A stretch of 64,000 bases of DNA from Ophiostoma sp. CBS 140.51 (taxonomy: Eukaryota > Ascomycota > Sordariomycetes > Ophiostomatales > Ophiostomataceae). How positions within the stretch are numbered: the stretch's first letter is position 1; each line of letters starts with the position of its first letter. The DNA lies in NCBI GenBank assembly GCA_029298735.1, contig JANSLP010000134.1, positions 1 to 64,000 on the forward strand, in the 5' to 3' direction. The position numbers and the translations under genes were made by a program. The notes under the pieces were generated by a model. It searched no databases, was not told the origin of the DNA, and saw only the letters and a list, made by a program, of their open reading frames with translations. Of the stretch, positions 22,614-31,835 are shown in pieces.

Positions 22614-23095
22614 ATGACTGTTAAGACCTTTGAAGAGGTAAATCGATATGCAAAGCTCACACTCGTTAGTACTTGCTAAGATGCCCAAGCTTTAGGAGTT
22701 CCTCAAGAACAACTCCTGCGTCGTGACCTGCTATGCCACAGCCGCGGGTCTAGAGGCCAGTGCCGCCATTCCAGTCGCCATGCCAGCGGTTGGCTTTGCC
22801 GCTCAAGGCATTGTGAGAGGTAAGTAGATTATAAAAGCACCCAAAGGTCGTACACCGCTCACATTGGATAGGATCTCTGGCCGCCGCTTGGCATTCCAGA
22901 ATTGGCAATGCCGTCAAAGCAAGCCTTTTCTACAAGCTCCAAAGCCTCAGAGCTCGTTACAGCGGAGCGTTCGCTACGAAGGCAGCGACTGTGATCGGAC
23001 TCGGTGCTGCCAGTGCTGTTGCCCATACCAGTGCCCAGGTCTGCGATGTACATGTAGAAGGCGATGACGTTGCAGCCTCCCTTGCTATCGTGTAA
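22614..23095 (+). CDS. ISG12 / Ifi-6-16 family small hydrophobic protein (copy B)
   Basis: Three exons: 22614-22637, 22696-22819 and 22872-23095, giving 123 residues. Too finely split to appear as a long frame. Exon 1 is only eight codons (MTVKTFEE). The second intron falls inside the glycine codon of the family core, reading VGFAAQGIVRG then SLAAAWHSRIGN. A second hydrophobic segment follows (ATVIGLGAASAVAH). In animals this family (IFI6, IFI27) consists of small hydrophobic proteins of mitochondria or inner nuclear membrane tied to apoptosis and antiviral response; what fungal members do is not established as far as I know. Copy B is more diverged than C, with changed residues after the core and a charged tail. 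Splice sites are good (GTAAAT/TTTAG, GTAAGT/ATAG). Confidence 0.72.
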
Positions 23096-23395
23096 GGCTG
23101 GTTAACAGCTTGCCCAGAAGGCGTAGTCGACAACATGGAATGACAAACAGGTGCACACCAGGGAATGTCCTGGCCTAATATTAGAGTAATTGTAGTGAAT
23201 ACAAACCACTTATTGAAAAATGAAGTGTTGTGAATGAGAACAGCTAGCGTGCAGTCCTCGAAAGGTATTGGAAGGTCTTTGTCAGGTGGAAAGAACTTAA
23301 ATATGAGTTTCCCGCTCTCTCTCATCTCCAAGGTGCCTCTCAACCTTCCTCATCTTTCTCATCATCCAAAAATGCAAACAAAACTCAACATAAAA
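23096..23395. other. Spacer between ISG12-like copies B and C
   Basis: 300 bp with no coding signal; presumed 3' end of copy B and promoter of copy C. Confidence 0.45.
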
Positions 23396-23845
23396 ATGAC
23401 CTCCAAGAGCTTCAAGAGGTGCGGTGGTGTGCACATATAGCACTTGCTACGACTTTCATGTCGTAAAAATAAACAACTAAATACTGATTCCTGTCTAGAC
23501 CCATCAGGCAAATGCCCAGAACGACCCATACATCTCTGCGTACCGTACTGCCACTTAAGGGTCCGGTATTGGCTGCTCTCGGCTTTTGTGCCGGTGGAAT
23601 CGCCAAAGGTTTGTTAGATGACCTGTTATGATTCCACTACACGTCTCATTCTCTTATTACGTACCTGACACTCGATAGGATCTATAGCTGCCGGTTGGCA
23701 GTCCTCCATAGGAAATGTCACTACCCCGAGCCTCTTCGCTACGCTTCAGAGTGCAGGTGCTGGTGGGTACGGTGCAGTGACAGTTGCTGCTACGAAACCC
23801 GTCACGGATGCAGCGATGATCACCTTCATTAAGAAGTGTGCCTAG
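23396..23845 (+). CDS. ISG12 / Ifi-6-16 family small hydrophobic protein (copy C)
   Basis: Predicted exons 23396-23418, 23499-23608 and 23679-23845 give 99 residues. The last two exons are firm. They encode VLAALGFCAGGIAKG, then SIAAGWQSSIGNV, then SLFATLQSAGAGGYGA, an almost textbook ISG12 motif series. The intron between them splits the same glycine codon as in copy B. Exon 1 (MTSKSFK plus two bases before GTGCGG) is less certain; an in-frame ATG lies 24 nt upstream. The protein is small, Gly/Ala-rich and hydrophobic, so membrane association is likely. It ends FIKKCA, recalling the FIKKC at the start of copy A exon 2, which may be chance. The function is unknown in fungi. Confidence 0.75.
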
Positions 23846-25650
23846 GTCGGTTTGTCGGTGGGTGAGAAAAACGCTGCTATCGAACTATCTGTCGTGTGAA
23901 TGGTTGGTGGTCGAACGGCCACGGGTTTCCTTGGAGGCGCTATTGGAGGGAAATGTAGTGAATAGAAACAGACAAATGAACTGTTTGCGTACCGTCGTAC
24001 AAAGGCAACCGTTTGAAATGAAAGTGGCTGTGTTCAGCAGTCTGTGGCTTCATCTTCAAGAATGAAGATGAATGACTTGACTCCGTCTCTCTGGGCTGCT
24101 CTAAAACAGCGCAAACTCTGTGAAATTGCACAGCGCAGCTTAATTTCTCGTCGATAAGGCCTGGCCAGCTGTCTCTCTCTAACACGGCCGCAATAGGAAA
24201 TAACTAGGTCTCTTAACAAGGAGTATCGAGAGCAATCACGCTGAATAAACTCGGCGGATCATCGGCAAGCTGACCATGGTCGAGTCATTGCTTGTCTTCC
24301 TTGTGGGTATTCGGATTATCTGCCCCGCTACGCCTACGTGTACGTCAGTAGGCGGCTCGCTTGTATTAGCCGGTGCATCAGTTCTTGTCCACAACACCGA
24401 TGAGACAGGGCTGGAAGTGATGGTAAAAGGGTAAATTCGACGAAACCACTGATCGTCAGTGGCAAGTTTGGTTCAAAAAGGATGGAAGCCTTCCGTTCTT
24501 TCTTCTTGTTTTTTTACCTGACTGTGCTTTTTTCTAGAAAATCTGATGTCGTATCTCCTTTTTTTCTATCTACTTAGTACCTCATAAAGGTACTTAAGTA
24601 AATAAATCAAAACAAGAAAAATTCAACTGAAAATAATTCAGTAAATAAAAGAAAAGGAAAAAAATAAACCTAGAATAAATAATTGGAAGAATGAAAGAGA
24701 CATATCAATGCAGAAGGTACAGTCAACAGCCCATACAGCAACAAGATTGCTTGCACAATGATCACACATCGCCTCGCGATCTTGGTTCGCGCAACTCCTC
24801 CAGGGATTCTCCACAACGGCATCGTTTCATCCGATCTCGCATATCTCGATTCTCAATTGCATCAGTGGTATTGTCCTCCCCTTATATGCACAGAGCCACT
24901 GTCTGGTGCCGGCTACACTTTCTTTTGTATCAACATTTTTCATTTGCAACTTGCTCCTTGTTTCTCCTCTCACTTCATCTTTCACCCTTTGTCTTTCACT
25001 CGCAACCTCCTGTCATTCTATGATCCTGGGCAAAGACCAACATGAACGGCCACATCCCGAACCAGAGCCAGGAAATGAGCTGTCCTCCATGAAGAAGGAA
25101 GACCCAAAAATCATGCCATGAGAACGGCAAGTGGCCGTCGGTTGCTTGTCGGCAACACATGACTCTCCACTTAATAGGGGTGTAAATAAGGGACGACAAT
25201 AGAGTACAGGCCAAGCTGAACGTCACAAGTTTCGACGATCGCGCATCGGATACACTTGTTTCCATTCGACGTCTCCTGCCCGAGTCCTTCTCCTGCCTTT
25301 TCCTCGCCCTTCCCCTTGCCCCATCTACCTCCCCTGTAATGAACTCCTTCAATATTCCAGACCCAAGTCCCAGAACGGATGCCGGGCCGGATGCGAGAAG
25401 TGCAACGTAAAGAGTGAAGACAAGAAAGAGATCGCCCTTCATAATAAACGTATTTCCTGGTTGTTCTGATATTGAATCTTGTTCTCTTTCCCTCTCTTCT
25501 TTCAGTCTCTCCTTGTCATCACTATCTTCATCCAAGACCAACGCTTCTTGAACCCGGTTGTTCGATCGCGTCATTCACTCCTTTGATTTGTCTTCATTGA
25601 TTATATTGTGTCCCTTTTTGTACATTTATCTACATTGATTTCCATTCATC
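23846..25650. other. Intergenic, 1.8 kb, upstream of GH7 gene
   Basis: AT-rich in the middle (about 24490-24690). A 52-codon ATG frame at 24275 and a 192-codon frame on the minus strand (24996-25574) were examined and not accepted. The last 600 bp should contain the GH7 promoter and a pyrimidine-rich leader. I see no further ISG12-like copy. Confidence 0.45.
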
Positions 25651-27060
25651 ATGTCTTCCTCAGCAGCTGCGCTGCTGCTCTTCCTCGGCGCTGCCGTCGC
25701 CCAGCAAATCGGCACGGCCGTCCCCGAGGTCCATCCTAAGCTGCCGACGCAATTTTGTACGACGGCTGGCGGCTGCAAGACCATGCAGACCAGTCTTGTG
25801 ACGGATGCCCTGTCTCGCTCTCTGCATGCCGTCGGCCAGCCCTCGGTCGCCTGCAACGTCGCCAACAAGACCCAGTGCCCAGACGCCACCACGTGCTCGC
25901 AAAACTGCGCTCTCGAGGGCTTCAACTACGCGGCTCAGGGTGTCTCGACGACGGGCAACGCCATGACGTTGAGATTGTTCAACGGCTCCGGAGCCAACAT
26001 CCAGACTCTCAGTCCCCGTGTTTACCTGCTGGCCGAGGACGACAAGAATTACCAACTGCTCAAGCTGGCCAACCAGGAGTTTACCTATGATGTCGACATG
26101 AGCAAGGTCGGCTGCGGTGTCAACGGTGCTCTCTACCTCAGCGAAATGGACGAGTCGGGTGGCCGTTCGGCTGCCAACCCCGCCGGTGCTCAGTACGGTA
26201 CGGGCTACTGCGATGCCCAGTGCTTCAACACGACATTCATCAACGGTCTGGCCAACTTTAACAACTCGGGCGCCTGCTGCAACGAAATGGATATCTGGGA
26301 GGCCAACAATGCCGCCACGGCCATGACGCCGCACACCTGCAGTGGCTCTGGTCTGTTCCAGTGCGCCGGTGACAGCTGTGGCCGTGGTGCAGCGGCTGTC
26401 TGCGACAAGAACGGCTGCGGTATCAACCCCTTCCGTGCTGGAGCCAAGAACTTTTATGGTCCCGGTGGCTCCGTCGATACCACCAAGCCCTTTACCGTTG
26501 TGACGCAGTTTATTTCGGCCGACAACACCTCAACCGGCAACCTCGGTCAGATTGTCCGCATGTACATTCAAAACGGCAAAATGGTCAGCTCGGCCACCAA
26601 ATCGTCCAACGGCTCGACGTCGTCGCTGTCGGCCCTGTCCACGGGGCTGGGTACCATTACGGAAGATTTCTGCACGCAAAACGGCGCCACCGACTTTGTG
26701 CGTCTGGGTGGTCTGCAGGGCATGGGTAAGTCGCTGGCGCGCGGCATGGTCTTGATTTTTAGTATCTGGGACGCACCGGGTGACTTTATGACGTGGCTGG
26801 ACAGCGGCAGTGCAGGCCCTTGCTCGGCCACGCAGGGTGACCCTAAGATTATTGCCATGAACAACTCGGATGCCGCTGTGACGTTCTCCAACATTCGCTG
26901 GGGCGACATTGGCTCGACCATTCGCATGTCGCCCAACGGTTCGATCCTGGCCAACACGGACGTGGCCGAGTCGAAGCAGACGTCGGGCGCGTCTTTGATT
27001 ACGTTGCCGATGACTGTCCTGAGCGGTCTGGCCTTGACCTTTGGTTACCTGTTGATGTAG
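25651..27060 (+). CDS. GH7 endoglucanase-type cellulase with GPI-type C-terminus
   Basis: Intronless, 469 residues. It has a signal peptide (MSSSAAALLLFLGAAVAQ) and mature start near QQIG. Glycoside hydrolase family 7 enzymes cut beta-1,4-glucan with retention. The catalytic EMDIWE motif is complete (E212 nucleophile, D214, E217 acid/base). Segments such as VNGALYLSEMDESGG, YGTGYCDAQC, NLGQIVRMYIQNG and FSNIRWGDIGST are closer to endoglucanase Cel7B than to cellobiohydrolase Cel7A. The loops that form the Cel7A tunnel are short. There is no CBM1 or Ser/Thr linker. Instead the chain ends in a SGAS segment plus a hydrophobic tail (LITLPMTVLSGLALTFGYLL), a typical GPI-attachment signal. So it is probably cell-surface bound, which is odd for a secreted cellulase. 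Confidence 0.92.
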   Translation: MSSSAAALLLFLGAAVAQQIGTAVPEVHPKLPTQFCTTAGGCKTMQTSLVTDALSRSLHAVGQPSVACNVANKTQCPDATTCSQNCALEGFNYAAQGVSTTGNAMTLRLFNGSGANIQTLSPRVYLLAEDDKNYQLLKLANQEFTYDVDMSKVGCGVNGALYLSEMDESGGRSAANPAGAQYGTGYCDAQCFNTTFINGLANFNNSGACCNEMDIWEANNAATAMTPHTCSGSGLFQCAGDSCGRGAAAVCDKNGCGINPFRAGAKNFYGPGGSVDTTKPFTVVTQFISADNTSTGNLGQIVRMYIQNGKMVSSATKSSNGSTSSLSALSTGLGTITEDFCTQNGATDFVRLGGLQGMGKSLARGMVLIFSIWDAPGDFMTWLDSGSAGPCSATQGDPKIIAMNNSDAAVTFSNIRWGDIGSTIRMSPNGSILANTDVAESKQTSGASLITLPMTVLSGLALTFGYLLM

Positions 27061-27360
27061 GGTGTCGGTGGACAAGATAGAGAGAGCACAGGCTGGAGGA
27101 CGGCGTCAAGGACAGCTAGCCATTCCTGCTGGACAGGCCTAGATATACTGCTTTTTTGCACATAGAAGATAAAATAAAAATAAACGAAAAGTCTTTGTGA
27201 AGGAGGAACCAAAAGAAGTGAACAGAAAGAAAACATGTCTTTATGCTAGACTAGATTGTCCTATTCAAACAAACAAGACCATAAACCGCCAAAGTCTTTG
27301 AAATAACGCCGTAAAAGAAGAACAGGTAAAAATATATAAAATAACAGCACCACAAGCTGC

Positions 27361-30300
27361 CTAACCCCACGTACCACCACCGCCACCGGTCCGGCCACCA
27401 CGCTTCTGTGCACTGATTCGCCAGTCGTCTTCCGTCTGGAACTTGTTGTACAGCGGCTGGATCCGCTCGGCGCGCCGCCGCCGGCTCAGCTTGTCGCTCG
27501 GCGACAGCTTGAAGAATGTCGGCGCCGCGTCCACCAGCCACTTGGCATCAATGGCCGTCGTGCACTGCATGTACTCTTTTGTTGTGAGGACCAAAGTATC
27601 GTAAATGACCCACTCGGCCTGCTTGCCAAAGAGGGCACTCGACGGGTGCAGGTACACGGGTGTGCCCTCAATGAGTGTCTTGAACCCTTCGTGCGGGTCT
27701 TTGCGCGAAGCGTTGCGGAAGAAGCCTGCACACAGAGCTTGGCGGACACGGTCGGTGTGTGTGCCACATGACACAATGGGATGCTTGTAGCGCTCCATGA
27801 TGCGCTCGAGCTGCGTGCGCACATCCTTGGCGCGTGTGAGAACGCGGTACTGCAGGAAATGCTCCTGGCACCAGGGCTTGCTGAACCGCGAACGCTTCCA
27901 GCTGTTGTACACGTTCAACATGGTCAAGTGGTCGCCGTGCGGGTCGTTGAACTTGGCCTTTTTGGCGTCGGCCTGCTGCTGCTTGTCCTTGGGGCGGTAC
28001 CAGACACCCTTGGGCTGGGCAATCATGCCCATGATACTGAGCATTTCGTCACTGCAGCCTAGCTCGACAGAGGCAATGAGGGCTTTCGAGGACGTCGGGT
28101 CCATGGGGAAATCGGCCATCTTGCGGCCCAGTTTGGTCAGCAAACCTTCGTCATCGAGAGCCGATAGCGCGTACAGCTCTTCCAAAGCGGACAGCATGGT
28201 GTTGATGGGCGGCGGGTCCATAAAGTCAAAGTGCAACAAGTCGTTGATGCCCATGGCCTTGAGAATCAAAATGGTGTTGCTCAAATTCTTGCGCTGGATT
28301 TCGGGGATGGTGGTCGGCAGCATTTCTGTCTGGTACGCCGCCTCCGTATATAACCGGAAACATTTGCCGGGACCTGTCCGGCCGGCACGACCGGCACGCT
28401 GGTTGGCTTGAGCCTGGGAGATAGGCGTGACAACGAGCGAGTCCATGCCGAGTTTGGGGTCGTAGGCATTTTGTTTGACGAAGCCTGGGTCGACAACGTA
28501 GTAGATGCCGTCAATGGTCAAACTCGTTTCGGCAATGTTGGTGGCGATAATGACCTTGCGGCCACCAGGCGGTGCCGGGTCGAAAATCTTGGACTGAACT
28601 TCGTTGGGCAGGGCCGAGTAGACGGGTAGAATGACTAGCTCGGGCACAGCCGATCCTAGACCCTTCATTCGTTCGTATAGAATCTCACAACTGGTGTCGA
28701 TTTCTTCTTGACCCGTCAAGAACACAAGAATATCGCCCGAGGGCTCGGTCAGATGGATCTGCATCACGGTCTCGAGGGTGGCGTCGAGGTAGTCGGATTC
28801 AGGTTCGCGCGAGTACAAAATCTCGACAGGGAATGTACGACCGGGAATCGTGAAGATGGGAGCGCCGTTGAAAAAAGTCGAAAACTTTTCGGCGTCCAGA
28901 GTGGCAGACGTGGCGATGACCTTGAGGTCGGGCCGCTTCTTGACCGTCTTCTTCAAAAGACCAAACAAGACATCAGTGGCAATGGTACGCTCGTGGGCTT
29001 CGTCGAGCATAATGACCGAGTACCGTTTTAGTTCGGGGTCCAGCAGAATCTCACGCTGCAGCATACCATCCGTCATGTACTTGATGCGTGTTGATGGGCT
29101 GGTGCAGTCCTCGAAACGGATTGTGTAGCCGACCTCTTCGCCCAGCGGGCAGCCGACTTCTTCAGACACACGCTTGGCCACACTCATGGCGGCCACACGA
29201 CGAGGCTGTGTGCAGCCAACCATCTTGCCGCCGCTCGTGAAGCCCGCCTCGGCTAGGTATTGCGTGAGCTGCGTCGTCTTGCCGGAACCCGTCTCACCAA
29301 TGACAATCAGAATCTGGTTGTCCTGGACGGCCTTGATGAGCTGCGAGCGGAACGAGAATATGGGCAGCGACTCGCGCTGTTCCTTCATGCTGAGGTCGGT
29401 GCGCTTGCCAAAGGACTGGTCTTTGTTTTGGATGATGCGCTTCCACTCGGGGACCGGCTCAAAGCCGCCGGGGCCACCACCACCCGCGCCACCACTGCCA
29501 CCAGCACCACCGCCAGGACCACCACGACCGCCATGAGCTGCCCTTGCGTCGTCGGCAAACTTGCGCTGCTCCGGGTTGGCCATGGGATCGTGCCACTGCG
29601 ACATGAGGTCCACTTTCTCCTTCTCCTTCTCGGCTTTAGCAGCATCGGCTTCTTGCTGGCGCAGTTCTTTGCGTTCCTTGGCGAGCACCGCACCCGCCAT
29701 GGCTGCACGGTTGAGCGAGCCATCGGGCGCCTTGACGACACGAATGGGCGACAGCTCGAGCGAGAGTTTGGTCTGGCCTGCAAGGAAGGGCGGCTCTTCG
29801 TCGCGGATCTCGATATCGACGTCCTCCTCGAGCTCAATGTTGCCCTCGCCGGCGAGTGTCGCATTGTACTCATCCTCAAGGTCGGGGTAGTCGGAGGCCT
29901 TGGCGACACCACTGGCAATCAGCTGCCGAATCTCCCAGCGCTCGGGCGACGTCATGCGCTTCTTGCCGCGGCGGTTGGCAGCGCCTTGTGCGGGCCCATT
30001 TGCATTTGCGCCATTCTTGCTGCCGTCCATATCGAGAAGAGCCGTGCTGCTGATGCGGGCGGCGCCTCTCACACCCAGAGCCTCCATGTTGGCGCCCGAC
30101 TGGAATAGGTCCTGGGGTGCAGCGTCCAAGTCGTCGCCCGAGACCTGGTCAACCTCCTTCATGGAAAGACCAATACGGCGGTCCTCAATCTTGACCACCT
30201 TGACTTTGACGGCCTGGCCCATGGCCACAACGTCTGATGGGTGGTTGACGCGCTGGCCGTCGACAAGGGCGGAGACGTGCACGAGACCGTCAACCTTGCC

Positions 30301-31134
30301 GCGCACACCGTGGATGTTGACAAAGACACCGAAATCCTTGATGCCCGTGACGTGGCCGTCGTAAATCTTGCCGAGCTCGGGGGTATCGTCGAGGGGTCCT
30401 GTGTGCTCGGTGTGTCTGTCGCGGCCACCCCGCTCTCTCCGATCGTCGCGTCCTCGCTCTCGTTTGCCGTTGGCATTCCGACTGCTGCCGTAGTGGTTGT
30501 CGTCGTCGTCATCGCCGTCTTCGTAGCCATGGCGGCCTCGCCGACGTCCTCTGGATCGTGATCTGGACCTCGACGGCGAACGGTATGGCGAGCGCGAGCG
30601 TGATCGGTATCTGGACTTGCGGTCACGGTCGCGTCCCCGGTCTTTGTCTCGGTGGTGTCTGTCGCGGGGGCTCGCACTGTCTCGTGTTCGTGTGCGTTCC
30701 TTGTCTTTTGTCGATGTGGACGTTTTCTCCTTCTTTGGTGCTTTGCTGGCCAGGCCTTCGAGCAGTGCCAAAGCGTCGTCAATCTCGTCGGCTTCGTGTG
30801 TCTCCTCGATCTGCTTATCGGGCAGCGCCAGGCCCTTGAATATGTTGTCCTTTTTACTGTCGCGTTTTGAGGAAGACGAAGACTGCTTTTGTTTGTTGCG
30901 CATTTCGGGATGCAGAGTGCACACCAAACGGTCGATGCTCTCGACGAGACTGGGCGGGAAGTCGACGTTGAGCTCGACGAGCTTCTTCTTGAAGGCGCGA
31001 AAATTGTCGCACTCTAGCCGCTGGGCAATGATGAATTCGGCGACATCGCGGTTGTTCATGCCGACGTGGTTTTCCATCTCCGAGGCGACCTTGGCCACCA
31101 ACGAGATGACCTCGAGCGCCTCGAGGCCCTCCAT
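27361..31134 (-). CDS. PRP22: DEAH-box pre-mRNA splicing helicase PRP22 (DHX8)
   Basis: Intronless, 1257 residues, ATG start. PRP22 releases mature mRNA from the spliceosome after the second step, using ATP. The order of domains fits: conserved N-terminal helical region (about 1-90), an RS/RD-rich disordered part (about 140-245), a single S1 RNA-binding domain starting GKIYDGHVTGIKDFGVFV (about 250-330), then the helicase core with GETGSGKTTQ near residue 610, DEAH near 708, SAT, and QRAGRAGRTG near 910, and the HA2/OB C-terminal part. The S1 domain distinguishes it from PRP2, PRP16 and PRP43. A Gly-rich run sits just before the core. The 300 bp between this gene's 3' end and the GH7 stop hold only convergent 3' UTR sequence. 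Confidence 0.96.
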   Translation of the reverse strand: MEGLEALEVISLVAKVASEMENHVGMNNRDVAEFIIAQRLECDNFRAFKKKLVELNVDFPPSLVESIDRLVCTLHPEMRNKQKQSSSSSKRDSKKDNIFKGLALPDKQIEETHEADEIDDALALLEGLASKAPKKEKTSTSTKDKERTRTRDSASPRDRHHRDKDRGRDRDRKSRYRSRSRSPYRSPSRSRSRSRGRRRGRHGYEDGDDDDDNHYGSSRNANGKRERGRDDRRERGGRDRHTEHTGPLDDTPELGKIYDGHVTGIKDFGVFVNIHGVRGKVDGLVHVSALVDGQRVNHPSDVVAMGQAVKVKVVKIEDRRIGLSMKEVDQVSGDDLDAAPQDLFQSGANMEALGVRGAARISSTALLDMDGSKNGANANGPAQGAANRRGKKRMTSPERWEIRQLIASGVAKASDYPDLEDEYNATLAGEGNIELEEDVDIEIRDEEPPFLAGQTKLSLELSPIRVVKAPDGSLNRAAMAGAVLAKERKELRQQEADAAKAEKEKEKVDLMSQWHDPMANPEQRKFADDARAAHGGRGGPGGGAGGSGGAGGGGPGGFEPVPEWKRIIQNKDQSFGKRTDLSMKEQRESLPIFSFRSQLIKAVQDNQILIVIGETGSGKTTQLTQYLAEAGFTSGGKMVGCTQPRRVAAMSVAKRVSEEVGCPLGEEVGYTIRFEDCTSPSTRIKYMTDGMLQREILLDPELKRYSVIMLDEAHERTIATDVLFGLLKKTVKKRPDLKVIATSATLDAEKFSTFFNGAPIFTIPGRTFPVEILYSREPESDYLDATLETVMQIHLTEPSGDILVFLTGQEEIDTSCEILYERMKGLGSAVPELVILPVYSALPNEVQSKIFDPAPPGGRKVIIATNIAETSLTIDGIYYVVDPGFVKQNAYDPKLGMDSLVVTPISQAQANQRAGRAGRTGPGKCFRLYTEAAYQTEMLPTTIPEIQRKNLSNTILILKAMGINDLLHFDFMDPPPINTMLSALEELYALSALDDEGLLTKLGRKMADFPMDPTSSKALIASVELGCSDEMLSIMGMIAQPKGVWYRPKDKQQQADAKKAKFNDPHGDHLTMLNVYNSWKRSRFSKPWCQEHFLQYRVLTRAKDVRTQLERIMERYKHPIVSCGTHTDRVRQALCAGFFRNASRKDPHEGFKTLIEGTPVYLHPSSALFGKQAEWVIYDTLVLTTKEYMQCTTAIDAKWLVDAAPTFFKLSPSDKLSRRRRAERIQPLYNKFQTEDDWRISAQKRGGRTGGGGGTWG

Positions 31135-31835
31135 GGTGGGTGAGAGGTTGTCGGATCTTGGTAGGATATTCGTATTCGCTTCGTCAACCGCACTCGATGT
31201 ATAGTATGCGCTCGTGGGTTCGTGGGTATCGTGGGTATCGTCGACGTCGTGCGTCGTGAAGTCGAGATGTTGAAGTTGAAGATGGAAGGAAGGCGACGTG
31301 ACGATGTGCCGTCAAAATTCTTAGCGCGATGGAAGGCGACGAGCAAGGCAAGAGCGACGAGTGGCGGCGGGTTGCATGTGACCCACTTTATTTTCAACGT
31401 CGGACAATACCACCAACAATCGCTCACAGCATCAAATCGCCACCAAGAAACGTGTAAGACGAAAAAGGCATATGATATGGACATTAGATGATTGTTTGTT
31501 TAGGAAGCTATTTTTTAATATGAAACTGAGAGTTCTCTAACATGAACTATACCTACTAGCTAAGGGAGGCATGGATCTATCTTGGACTGCTCTTTCCCTA
31601 TTTGTTGGTTGCCTATTTTGAAAAGTGCTCGGAAGTCACTTACAGCGGGAAGGAGCGTTGAAGCAGAAGTACAAGCCCCTGTAAATACAAACAAATCCCC
31701 TGAACTCAACAACAGCTAAATTTTCAAATAAATTTTGTGCTATACAACAACGGCGATATATCACCTAGATTATCGTCATGTCAATATTTATTTTATTTTC
31801 TCTATATAATGAAGTTCCCACCGCCTTCTACTCGT
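31135..31835. other. Intergenic between PRP22 and beta-mannosidase
   Basis: 700 bp holding the PRP22 promoter and the 3' end of the beta-mannosidase gene. AT-rich near 31700-31810. No gene is seen. Confidence 0.5.

Noticed and set aside
24275..24436. 52-codon hydrophobic ATG frame after the ISG12-like array, possible fourth copy
   Set aside because: Lacks the ALGFGAGGI core and has no splice-linked continuation.
24996..25574. 192-codon frame on the minus strand upstream of the GH7 gene
   Set aside because: Low-complexity charged start, no family resemblance, no good codon pattern, and it overlaps the expected GH7 promoter and leader.
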